Shown: piece after piece, positions 34,651-45,752 of the stretch
Layout of the letters: every line of letters starts with the position of its first letter
Position numbering within the stretch: the first letter of the stretch is position 1
Source: Arabidopsis thaliana
Lineage: Eukaryota; Streptophyta; Magnoliopsida; Brassicales; Brassicaceae
DNA: 64,000 nucleotides
Reading direction: 5' to 3'
Assembly (NCBI RefSeq): GCF_000001735.4
Contig: NC_003071.7
Coordinates: forward strand, 4,581,151-4,645,150
Translations under genes and position numbers: made by a program
The notes under the pieces: model-generated
Database searches by the model: none
The model's input: the letters and a program-made list of their open reading frames with translations, nothing else
Told to the model about the DNA's origin: nothing

Positions 34651-36252
34651 TGATAACACTGTATTTTACTCATTTTAGGTGTATGTTTATCATCATTTAG
34701 CTATGCATTTGCTCATTGTATCATATCATTTTGCACCATTTTAGCTTGTTTTGCATACTTAGGCATCTAGGATCATCTTGCATTCGCATTGCATGTTTTG
34801 GTGTGTTTGCAGGTGCAAAAGGAGCTTAAAAGGACTCTACTCGATCCATTCACTCGATCCAGGCAGCTATAAAAGAGGCATCATTCTACTCGACCTCTTT
34901 ACTCTATCCAGGATGCTACAAAGGAGGCTGCAGTTTACTCGACCCTCCTACTCGATCAAGGCAACCTTAGATGAAGCAGCAGATTGATCTACTCAACCCT
35001 CCTACTCGATCCACTACTCGATTCATTTACTCGACCAAGGGTGACCATCTTTACAAGACTTGTTGAGCTATCAAAGCGTCTTTGGATCCTCCTCATTCCC
35101 CACTCAACCAGACATCTGAGCATACGGATAGGAGAGGATGAAGCTTCTACTTGACCAATTGATCACTCGGAGCATAGACACAAAGGCGCAGACTTTGCAG
35201 CACCCTCTTTACTCAATCCCCAAGGTCGAGTATTCGCCAAAACCGCCTCAAGTCTCTTGTCTTCTAATGAATCTAGATTTTCCAACATTTTAGTATAAAT
35301 AGATCACTTTGGGATTTGTCCAAAGGATCTATGCTTTATCTTTCAGTTTTTCTTTGTGTTTATGAATCTTGAAACCTTAATTACTCTTAATCTATTTCGT
35401 TTTTGCATTTGATTGTTTAAGTAAAGTTGTTTAGCTTGTTTAGATCTACATTTTGGTATGATTTTAGTAATTTCTGGGTTTGTGTTCTTGAGAATGTTGC
35501 TTGAGTAGTGATTAGGGTTCTTGAGGATGGATTAGATTAGGATAATCTCTAGGTTAGTTAGCTGGTTAGTGTTTAGGTTTATACCCTTCTGGATTCGCTT
35601 GGCCCCTATGCGGTTTTCGCTGGCTAATGTGGAGATTCGATCATAGACGTCCAGCGTCCAAAAGACGTTCAAATGGATGTCTGACCTACGAATTCCAGAG
35701 ATATGTAAACTCGACCAAGGGATTGGCTTGTCTGCCTATTGGCTTTGGTAGATTATTTCTTAAACCCTGCTCTGCTATGTTTCATCAACGAGAGTTGAGA
35801 TTAGGAAGTGGTAGAGTTATGGGGATCTCTGTCACGAGAGTGGATTGACCCGGTTTTTGAATCTATCGTCATGGGTATCTACCTTTCGCCTATTAGCCAT
35901 TTGATGAACCCTAGAGTTGCCCTTATCAATGAATCCATCATTAGAACTTCTATAAGATTGATTTGTATCCCCTATTGATTACACTTTTATTTACCTGTTA
36001 TTTGTATCCTCCATTTACATCCCCTGTTGATTGCATTTTAGTTCTTAATTTTGTCACATGTTGGTTCTACTCGACCCAATGATCGAGTAGGGCTGTTAAG
36101 TTCTTATTTTTACTTGTTTGAATCCTGACCTAGGAGTGTTACTAGAAACCCACCATCTTTATAATCTGGCTTGACTTAGTTGTTTTTGTACACATCTTGA
36201 TTGCTAGCAATACAATGGACTGGATTGACACCCTCTATGACTGCATCGACAT
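34651..36252 (+). mobile_element. Athila-like LTR (copy C), with leader to about 36350
   Basis: The LTR starts TGATAACACTG after a degraded polypurine-like GGTGTTGGAAGT and ends near GCATCGACATG at 36252. Contents in order: a cluster of CTCGATCC/CTCGACC motifs (34845-35060), a TATA box GTATAAATAG at 35293-35302, and a leader-like region. About 90 further bases match the internal flank of the inverted copy at 1-295. It is the inverted partner of 296-1850, some 33 kb away. No coding region of the element remains next to it. Confidence 0.75.
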
Positions 36253-36350
36253 GTTTGTGTTTTAGAGGAATTGAACTGAACTCAAACAGCATTCAGCATA
36301 TAAGTAGGCGTAAAAATCTGCTTATCAGAAGTACACAACAATTTGCAGCA

Positions 36351-37994
36351 ACAAAATATCTCTACTCGCCACTCTCGTTATTCTAAACCTTTCAGATATC
36401 TACAAGTTCCATAATATTAAGATTATCAAAATCTATGATTAAACATCGCTATGGCAGGTCGATACCAAACAGGCAGAGATTCCTAATCGACTTCTATGTC
36501 ATCTTTCCCATCCCAGTGGCGGTTAAGTCGCTGCATAAACATTGTTCCCAAGCCGTGGTTAAGGCAGAGGCTATTCAATTGAAAAATATCGTTTCAAGAG
36601 ATTTTTGGGATGGGAGAGAGAGCGTTGAACAGGAATATCAACCAATTCAAGGATCATACCTGACTCGGAGATTCCGAATCGACTTTTCAAAATAATTCCT
36701 TGGTCAGAAGAATTAACTGCCATCAACATCGATATTGTGAGATAATTTCAGTCGGCGAAGGTAGCTCCCTTTCTCATCTGTAAATATCAACTGTCGTTTT
36801 ATTAGAAACCAAATCAAAACAAAACTATGCTAACTGGTTAAGCAATTGATGGTTTAGATTGAAAAGGATATAATTGTCTATTTATTCTCCACGAAACAAG
36901 AAAAAGTGTCTCATCCCTCAGAAGTGCCTCAAAAGGAATAAAAGTGCATAGAAATGCCTAAACGTGTCACATTCCCTATATTATATTTTGGAACGTGATT
37001 TTGTGGAAGATGGGTTTGAATCAATATTTATAAAAAATTAAAATAATCTTAACATGCCACTTTAATACAAGTTAAATTTTCAATTTATTAACAATTATTT
37101 TGTAGACTCGTGATATATCATTATTTAATTTAATAACAATCGTAAACTATTTTTTTTTTGTCGTTAACAATCGTAAACTATAATAGATACAATTTTAAAA
37201 CTTTTATATATGGTAACTTTAAAATATAAATTATTCCGCGGTAAAATCTAGTTTTCAATAATTATTTGCCGACTATCAATCATTGTGGTTTGTGGTCTGG
37301 TTCAACCGCCGGTTTGCTTCGAATTTACAAAAACTATTTTCAATTTGATTTTTTGATATATATATATTTTTTTTTTCCATTCCCATCATCTAACAGAGAA
37401 AACAACACGAACTTTCCTGAGACGGAAAACAAAAAAACAGAACACGAATTTTCAAAGTTTTCCACACGATGTCTTCCATAAGATCGTTACCACGTCCCTA
37501 ACTCTTCTCCTTCAGACAAAAGTACTTTAGTTATTCTTCTTTCTTTTGCCATACTTCTCTGAAAACAGAATAAATCTTTTGTATTCGGTCAAACTGATTC
37601 AAATACTGTACAGTCAAGTCAAAGCTACAAGATCGTGTTCCAGGTTTTGGTCTTCTCTTCCTTAACTCTCCTGGGTTTTCTCTAAATTGGTCTCTTCTAC
37701 AAAAGTTCGAATCAAAAAATTTTCTGTTTTGATTTCGCTTAATTGATTTCTCGTTTTCTTTCTTTTCTTGGAAACCTTTTAATTCCGAAATTGAGAGTTT
37801 TTTTTAGGGTTTAGGAAATCTCTTACTGGATCTTTGCTATAGTATTGAAATGGAACCCTAATGTTGGAAGCTTTCTAAAGCTGAGTTTTTGTTTCTACAG
37901 GTTTAGAGAAAATCTTCTGAACTCAAAAGATTCTCATAACTGAGTTTATAAATGGATAATTGAAGTTGTGTATTTTGTTGATAAAACCAAAACC
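36351..37994. other. Upstream region of CRCK3 with possible Helitron fragment and 5' UTR intron
   Basis: 36877-37252 may be a small Helitron: it starts TCTATTTATTCTCCACG and ends with CCGCGGTAAAATCTAGT at 37236-37252 followed by T, but the 3' hairpin is incomplete and the base before TC is G rather than A. From about 37380 the sequence becomes a CT-rich plant 5' UTR. A 5' UTR intron may run from 37644 (CAG then GTTTTG) to 37900 (TTTCTACAG). Confidence 0.4.
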
Positions 37995-40298
37995 ATGGGT
38001 GGAGATGATTTGAGCTTCACAAGATTGGTGATTACTGCTTTGTTTGGTCTGTTAATGTTGTTACAAATCAAGGAAACTTCTGCATCAACATCCTTTGTAA
38101 GCTCGAGTGTTTGTAAGTCTGATCACTTGACCTACACAAAGCCTTATCAACAAGGGAGTTTGTTCACAATTAACGGTAATCCGGTGGAGAAACTCCGGTT
38201 TTGCGAAGCTTTACGGTTTCACAAAGCCAATGGTTGTATCTTTGAGGATTCTTTTAGTGATGACTTCTGCACAATTCACTCTCTACTAGGTTTGCTCTAT
38301 TTAAAGATTTTTTTGTGCTCCTTTGATTATATATAGTAACCGAATTTGGTTAATTGTGACATTGTTTAATGTAGGGAGAAGGTTTTTGGAAGAAAAAACT
38401 GTAAAAGATTCCAAAAATAGTAAGCCTAAAACTGAATATAGCCATGTTAAAGTTAGCATAGCAGGAAGTGGGTTTCTTCTCTTGTGTTGCGCTCTTTGTT
38501 GTCCTTGCTTTCATAAAGAGAGGAAAGCAAATAGTCATGAAGTTCTACCTAAAGAATCTAACTCAGGTCACTTAGTGTCTCTCACATTTATCTTTCTTTT
38601 GTAGCTATGAAATAATAACATTTGACATTGAAGCTTATATATTTCTATCACAGTGCACCAAGTTTCTTCTTTTGAAATGAGCCCTTCTTCTGAGAAGATT
38701 CCACAAAGTCCATTCCGAGCACCACCAAGTCCATCCCGCGTACCGCAGAGTCCATCTAGATATGCTATGTCCCCAAGGCCTAGTAGACTGGGACCTTTGA
38801 ATCTGACCATGAGTCAGATTAATACAGCAACTGGTAATTTTGCAGACAGTCACCAAATTGGTGAAGGAGGCTTTGGTGTAGTCTTTAAAGGCGTTCTAGA
38901 TGATGGCCAGGTTGTTGCCATAAAACGAGCCAAAAAGGTACTCTTATAATCTTTCAGCTTCAATTTTCTTGTGGTATCAAATTTGTAGTATAGTTTATTC
39001 AGTCATGACCTATAACGTTGACAGAAGCTAATAATAGAACCTTTACATGATCAACTAATAGGCACTAGATTCTTGTAGTGTTAGGAAATCAAGTTCTCAC
39101 ACTAATTATATGTGGTCTAGCCTTACTGAGTAATGTTGCTTTGTGATTCCATGATTAGGACTCTAACTAGATATCTATTCTTTGGTTTTTAAATCTTGAA
39201 GATTAACGATCATTTGTACTAATACAGTGCCATTGAGACCTTGATCACTGCACAATATGAACTAATTAAGTGTTGATTTTACTTGTCTTGTAGGAACACT
39301 TTGAGAATCTGCGAACGGAGTTTAAAAGTGAAGTTGACCTTTTGTCTAAAATTGGCCACCGGAACCTAGTGAAGCTTCTTGGTTATGTTGACAAAGGAGA
39401 CGAGCGACTTATCATAACTGAGTATGTCAGAAATGGTACACTCCGCGATCACTTGGACGGTAAGAACTTCTTTACATCTTCCCGAGCTTGTCATGGCTAT
39501 AAAAACATATGACTAAACCATAAAGACTCCTTTTGTTATTGCAGGTGCTCGTGGAACTAAACTTAATTTCAATCAAAGGTTGGAGATTGTTATTGATGTC
39601 TGCCATGGCTTAACCTATCTCCATTCTTATGCAGGTAGAGAATGTTGTGCTTCCTCATAATATAAGTATAAATCTTGAAAGGATCTTATTTGATATTTTA
39701 TGATTCTTGTCTTTGGAACAGAAAGACAGATAATTCACCGTGACATAAAATCGTCGAACATTCTACTCACAGATAGCATGAGAGCCAAAGTAGCAGACTT
39801 CGGCTTTGCGAGAGGCGGTCCTACTGACTCGAACCAGACTCACATTTTAACTCAAGTGAAAGGAACCGTTGGTTATCTCGATCCTGAGTACATGAAAACT
39901 TATCATCTCACTGCTAAAAGCGATGTTTACTCGTTCGGGATTTTGCTTGTGGAGATACTCACAGGCCGTCGTCCAGTGGAGGCCAAGCGACTTCCTGATG
40001 AGAGGATTACGGTCCGATGGGTAAGCCACTTTATAATGTTTCTTCTCCAACTTACATCATCCTTTACTAAATCGAGTTTGCGGTATGGTAGGCATTCGAC
40101 AAGTACAATGAAGGGCGAGTTTTTGAACTAGTGGATCCTAACGCGAGGGAACGAGTAGATGAGAAGATACTAAGGAAGATGTTTAGTTTGGCATTTCAAT
40201 GTGCTGCTCCTACTAAAAAAGAGCGGCCTGACATGGAAGCTGTTGGGAAGCAGCTTTGGGCTATAAGATCAAGTTATCTCAGGCGGTCAATGGAATAA
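37995..40298 (+). CDS. CRCK3: Calmodulin-binding receptor-like cytoplasmic kinase 3
   Basis: Seven exons with canonical GT-AG introns: 37995-38289, 38375-38566, 38654-38937, 39294-39459, 39545-39634, 39722-40020, 40092-40298. Together they give 510 codons plus TAA with no interruption, the length I recall for Arabidopsis CRCK3 (At2g11520). The start ATG sits in AAAACCATGG. The protein has a signal-like hydrophobic N-terminus (about 10-35), a short four-Cys ectodomain, a Cys-rich membrane segment (about 125-144), a Ser-Pro-rich juxtamembrane stretch ([11 protein letters not shown]) and a Ser/Thr kinase domain. Kinase landmarks are GEGGFGVV (232-239), Lys253, HRDIKSSN with Asp350, DFG at 368-370 and [10 protein letters not shown]. 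The family binds calmodulin; in Arabidopsis CRCK3 is a MAPK-pathway substrate monitored by the NLR SUMM2. This is the only clearly intact host gene in the window. Confidence 0.95.
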
Positions 40299-40677
40299 GA
40301 CAAGTGTTCACACGTTACAACCACCAAAATGCTATAGTCTCTCTGTTGTTAGATAATATCACCTCTTTTACATTTTGCTATCCAACCACTTCTTCTTCAG
40401 ATTTGAAATGAGATGTCTTATTCATGACTTCAGATTCTCGAATGACGCATGTAAACTATGTGCATTCATTAGGTGTGGACCAAAAAAAATACAAAAACTG
40501 AACCGAATCAACCGTGAAAAATGTTAAAACCGAAACTTAACCGGAATAATTATAAACCGTTTGGTTTCATTATTCTAGAATCCAAATAAATTTAAAACCG
40601 AAATCATTTTTGTGTAACGAAACCGAACTGAACACAGTAAATCAAATTCAAGTATGTATCAAAAATAGATATAGTTA
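40299..40677. other. CRCK3 3' region
   Basis: This stretch includes the likely 3' UTR of CRCK3 and then an AAACCGAA-rich tract (40500-40640), a low-complexity sequence type common at plant repeat edges. No clear poly(A) signal was assigned. Confidence 0.45.
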
Positions 40678-41733
40678 TTCTAGTTCAAAATATCTATAAT
40701 TTGGTATGTATCAAAAATAGATATACTTATATTGAATAATTATGATATTAAGTAAATCTGTTTCTACATAAGTGGATGTAAGGAAAAGTGAATTGAGATT
40801 GACGGACGAGTTTCTCTCTTCTCTCTTTAGTATTTTTCAGAGAGAGACTCATCCCAATAAATGTTTAGGATCGTCGTTCGGGTTTCTTCCGGCTTCTGTC
40901 GACCGGGTGTCTTTCGGCTATCTTCTCCCGTTGTTCAGGATTTAGAATTTTCTTTTGGTCAATTTTGAATTCGGGTTTTCGTGATTTGTTTTTGTTTTAT
41001 AGTTTTAAAATCTTGATGATGAAGCATTATGATATGCAGAATCTTCAGTTCCGAAGAGTTGTTCTCTTCGCATGATTTAGTTTATTCTGCTTTGATTGGC
41101 TTCTTTGTTGAGTTCTGTTTTTAGGCTCCAACAGTTTTCCGGCGATCTGCGTTTTTGACAATTAGCTTCGTTTGCAGATTCGGTGATGAAGATTTGTGAA
41201 TTTCTCTGATTAAAAACCAATGGACTTCTTTTTGAAGCTCTGGCGGTTTCCGGTGATTTTGGAGGTTCTTCAGGTCGCTTTCTACATCGACGATATCCAG
41301 CAACGACATATGATTCATCTCTCCACGTGTCTCAACAATGGTTAATAGCTTTACACGTGCCTCTGCTTTGGATTTTTACAGCTTACTTCTTCAAAGGGTT
41401 TTAGTTTTCTGGACTGGGCTTCATTTACTTTGGACCTAAATTTAACAGACGGACTTGGTGGTTTCTTTTATACAATATTGGATTATTCTATTGTTTAGAT
41501 ATAGTCCAATATTGTAAAGCTTAATGTGTCAAGCCCTGTAAATGGAAGTTTCCACAGTTGTACTTTTTACAACACAACTTTGAAATAAAATATAACACTT
41601 ATGAAAAAAAAAAAAAGTAAATCTGTTCTTTTGTTTATATTTGAAAGTTTATAAAGCAGAAAACCGAAACATAACCGAATTATGTTAAACTAAACCAAAA
41701 ATCTAACCAAATTATAGATATTTTGAACTAGAA
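40678..41733. mobile_element. Inverted-repeat element interrupted by a retroposon
   Basis: TTCTAGTTCAAAATATCTAT (continuing AATTTGGT) at 40678-40705 is the inverse complement of ACCAAATTATAGATATTTTG (continuing AACTAGAA) at 41706-41733, a 28-bp inverted repeat. Once the nested retroposon and one copy of its target duplication are removed, the arms are separated by about 135 bp, compatible with a MITE or hairpin repeat. Its own target duplication was not identified. Confidence 0.5.
40763..41615 (+). mobile_element. Sadhu-like poly(A) retroposon
   Basis: About 850 bp ending in a 12-base poly(A) tract (41604-41615). It is flanked by a perfect 12-bp target-site duplication, AGTAAATCTGTT, at 40751-40762 and 41616-41627. 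The body contains no long ORF but reads like a transcript: a CT-rich start, GT-rich middle and an AATAAAATAT poly(A) signal at about 41583. Size, poly(A), duplication and absence of ORF fit the Sadhu non-coding retroelements of Arabidopsis, or a processed retrocopy of a host RNA mobilised by LINE machinery. The Sadhu name is inferred from these features, not from alignment. Confidence 0.65.
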
Positions 41734-43020
41734 CCAAACCAATAAGCGATTTTTTGAGAGACTAAATACTTTAGGCTAACATTAAGTACATAATGACGAT
41801 TCTACCCTAATATGTGATTTTTGACACGATTTTTGTCATTGAGTTATCAGATCACGTTTATTCCTGACCTTTTTCCATTTGCTGATCATTCGACTGAATG
41901 CTTGTAAAATTGTACTCCAGTTGAATTCCTTATTTTTTGAAAATGATTTTCTAACAAACTAAACTATAAAGTATCCATGCCATTTTATTTTTTGATTTTA
42001 TCGTTTTTAAAGGATCGAAATTGAAATCTAAATGTTAATCTTTAGGTTATGCTTGATGTGTATGACTACGGAAAAACAGTCTATTTTCCCACGAGAAGTA
42101 TGACATCATACCAAATAGATCCCAATCTTTACCTTGCTCCATATGTCCATGAAAAAATATTTCTCGATCTGTATCTTTCCGAATTCAAAGTTTAAAACAT
42201 ATTTCTCCATAAACAAATAGTTCAAAACTAATTATCCGCAAATATTGGTTTTGCTCGGTTTACGGTTTGCTAAACCAATTTACAAAGACACTAAACCAGA
42301 TTAAACATAAATAAAAATAAATTTAACCCAATTACAACTAATTGAAACCCAACCCAGTGCTCTTTTTCACATGTTTCCTTTCTTCGTCTTCTTCGGATTT
42401 TAATCTCTTTGGCCCTTTTGGTTGAATCAATTTTTGAAAAACATCCACTTATTCTCACTATTTCCTCCCCTTCCCAATATATTTGAAATAAAAGTTTACC
42501 CTTTTTTATTCTTTTTAATTTTCTATTAAATTTTTGCTACCAAACAAACAATTAGAATCAACCAATCATATTCATTCTCTCTTTATTAACCACCTAAACC
42601 TACCAAAACCAACCAAAAACGCAAAAAACATTCGTTTTCTTCTTCATACGATTTCAGATATATCACCTCGTCTTCTTCTTCTACATATCCAAGATCCACA
42701 TATCTCCTTTCATCTTCTTCTTTTCCGTCCATCATTAATTCTTACTTCTTCTTCAACATCCACGTTTCATTAAGGTAAGTATTCTTGTTTCTTAGTGGAG
42801 TAATGTTTGACGTTCGTGTCTATGGATGAGAAAGGTTAAATCGTAGTTTGAATGCGTTTAATTGTAGAAAAACTGAAACCAAGGTGTACAAATAATTAGA
42901 ATATTTACGTACATCTTAAATATTGTGCAACTGTGACAAATGGGTATAACTATGTTTATTGACTTATGAAAAATGTAAAATTATTGACCGTTTTCTTTCT
43001 CTCTTTTCTTTTCAAGGACA
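41734..43020. other. Spacer and MULE 5' region
   Basis: 41734-42340 is AT-rich with no gene seen. 42350-42775 is CT-rich and leader-like, ending in AAG followed by GTAAGT at 42774-42779, a good splice donor. With the mudrA-like ATG at 43021 preceded by TTTTCAAGGACA, this may be the 5' UTR and first intron of the MULE transposase gene. Confidence 0.4.
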
Positions 43021-45262
43021 ATGAAAAGGAATCTAGTGATACGTTTTGCTTATGATGGGTAATATATTAGTATCAGAGAAGATGTACTTTGGATTTCTAA
43101 CGAAGAAGATGAAGATGTATTTATTTTTTTGAAGAAATCGAAAGGAGAGGTAAAATATGCGAAGTTGATTAAGAAGATTTGTAGGAAGAGAAAGGTAGAT
43201 GAATTTCGACAAAGCTTAAAGTGAGTTACTTTCCCTTCTCATTCCAAGGACGTAAGGTAAGACCAAATTATATTCGGGATGATGAAGATCTAGATTATTA
43301 TTTTGAAGATGTGAGTGAATAAGGGTTTAGAAGTGTATTGCATGTTCAAATTAGTTATGATGTTGAACCAAATATGAGGATGGATGAGAATGAACGGTTC
43401 GATCATGTATTGAGAGAGGATTTGGTTATAGAAAATGTTGCAAATAGTGAAGATATATCTCTTATTGGTGGAGAAGATGAGATTGGTGGTGGTGTCCTTG
43501 CTATGTACGTAGGAGAACAATCAAAACAATATCTGTTTATGGTGGAGAATGAGGATAGAGATTTAGAAGGAAATGTGTGTGGACCAATTTTATGGGATGA
43601 TGAGCTTGAAATTACGGTAGGCCAAGAATTTGGAAGCAAAAAAGCAATCCAAAGTTTAGTTGATAAGGCGGGACACAACAATATCTTTGAGTTTGTTGTA
43701 AAGAAATCAGAGCTGTTGAGATATGTGATGGCATGTTAAGAAGCACATAATGGATGTGATTGGTATCTATGAGCTGCAAAGCGTAATAATTCTAAGCCTT
43801 ATTCTATACGAACTCATAGAAGGATTCATTCATGCTCTCGTTCAAGTAAAACTACAGGACGAAGTAAAAGGAAAGGCACACCGACTATGGTTGCTTCATT
43901 ATTGGCCAAAGATTATCCAGGTCAAATTGCCACTCCAACTGAATAGATCTTATTCATTTGGTTCAAGGAAGATTTGGTGTGCAAGTCTCTTATTCTACCG
44001 CGTGTAGAGAAAAAAGAGAAGCTGCAAATGATATTAGAGGTAACCCAAAGAAAGATTTTAGGGTTGGGCATTATTATATACATGTTACAAAATATGAATC
44101 ATGATTCAGTTTCGTATGTGGAAGTGGTTGACGAAAATAAGTTTAAGTACTATTTTTTGCTTTAGGTGCTTCCATTGAAAGCTTCCGAGCTATGAGGAAA
44201 GTCATCATTGTGGATAGAATTCATATGAAGACTGCATATGGTGGAGTCCTAATTGTTGTTACGGCTCAAGATCCCGATCATTACCATTATCTGATTGATT
44301 TTGGAGTAGATGGTGGGAAAAACTACAGCTGGACTTGGATTCTCATGAAGCTCAAGTCGATTATACCGGATGATCCTGAAAATTGTGTTTCTTTGAGATA
44401 GAAACCAAAGTCTCATCAAGGCAATAGCCGATATCTATTAGTTGTCCCACCATGGACATTTTGTACCATTTGCCTCAAAATGTGAACCTGAAGGTTTATG
44501 GAGTAGACAAAGCAATTTCTGGAAAAAAGTTTAGGGAATGTGCTCGAGCTTATACGGGGGCGGAGTTCTTAAGGTTTTATGGAGTTTTTTGACTACATAT
44601 CTTTTGGCACTTACATATCTAGATGATAATGCAGATGTGACAAAATGGGCTACATGTTATTTTGGAGGAGAAAAGTACAACATAGACACAAGTAATTTGA
44701 TTGCATCTATATATTAATGGTGCTTTAGAGAAACCAAGCAACTACTTGCTATTACAATTGATAGATGAAATAGTAGGGAAGATAGTAGAGTGGTTTGACA
44801 AACGTAGAAAAACTTAGGGACTAATACCAAGTGGACAATATTTGTTTTCTTTTGTGGAGAAGGAACACCAGAATACATGTAAGGAAGCAAAGAAGATAGT
44901 GGTAAAAGAGCTAAACGATTACAACCTTGAATATAGTGTGATCAATCGCAATGGTCTAGACAGTTTGACAGTTTGATATAGACAAATATCCACGTGTGCA
45001 TGCAATAGCGTACTCAAGTATTATCGGATAGAGCTTTGGGTTTTGGCATACACAAGGACGATTTTTCCAGTTCAACATAATTCTGAATGGTTTGTTCTGG
45101 AGGAGATAATAAAACTCTTAGCATATCCACGAGATTTTGACAAGGAAGAAGACAAGAAAAAAGTATCCATCCGTTGGAGAACATGGAAAAGGAGGTAAGA
45201 AGAGGTCGAAGAGGCCAAGTGGTTTACTAATGATGGTGAAGATGAGGGAGACGATGATGGTC
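43021..45262 (+). pseudogene. mudrA-like MULE transposase pseudogene 2
   Basis: It starts MKRNLVIRFAYDG then stop. It continues through DVLWISNEEDEDVF, ILWDDELEITVGQEFGSKKA (MuDR zinc-binding region) and a DDE domain with AMRKVIIVDRIHMKTAYGGV (the VDG motif now VDR), DPDHYHYLIDFGVDGG, YSWTWILMKLKSIIPDDPE. Later, in shifted frames, come VYGVDKAISGKKFRECARAY and the SWIM tail DIDKYPRVHAI with YRIELWVL, FPVQHNSEWFVLEEIIKLLA. More than ten stops or frame changes are present. The last 260 bases, from 45002, belong to segment S, which recurs at 52319 and 61563. The opposing DUF1985-like gene lies beyond S on the minus strand. Confidence 0.8.
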
Positions 45263-45665
45263 ACCAAGGTTTAAAAATAACGGCGTCACATCAGATTTTC
45301 ATCAGATATTTGTATATATTTTTAGATTTTTTAGATTTTTTAGTTTTAAAATCAAAACTATATGACTTAGATTTGGATCAACACTCTAAGATTCATACAT
45401 AGTTGAAATTTGCCAAAAGAAACTTTGATTCATACATAGTTGAAATTTACCAAAAAAAACTTTGATTCATACATACATAGTTGATTCATACAAAGACCCA
45501 GATACATAGTTGTACCTGCTCGTTTCCAATTGTACCTAATTAGTAAATTCATGAATAACCTTAAAAACCAAAAAACATCAAATCCGAATAATTATACCTA
45601 AAAACTTACAACAAGTGAATCTAAAAAACAAACCTCAAAACACATCCAATCCGAACAATTGTACC
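45002..45665 (+). repeat. Segment S, copy 1 (3'-truncated)
   Basis: It begins GCAATAGCGTACTCAAG, continuous on its left with the SWIM region of mudrA, and matches 52319-53002 and 61563-62246. It includes the mudrA tail and a TTCATACATAGTTGAAATTT short repeat region (45410-45490). At 45664-45666 (bases CCT shared) it switches to CACTA interior equivalent to 54980. This deletes about 2 kb that included the rest of S and the adjoining CACTA terminus. Confidence 0.85.
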
Positions 45666-45752
45666 TTTTTCTGAAACACATAAGATACATTTTAAAATAT
45701 CAAGTGTCATTCAAAATGCCAAATTGCAAATCAAACGAAACAATAACTCACA

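Noticed and set aside
42534-42773. 79-codon plus-strand frame upstream of mudrA 2
   Set aside because: CT-rich leader-like sequence ending in a splice donor; more likely 5' UTR than protein.
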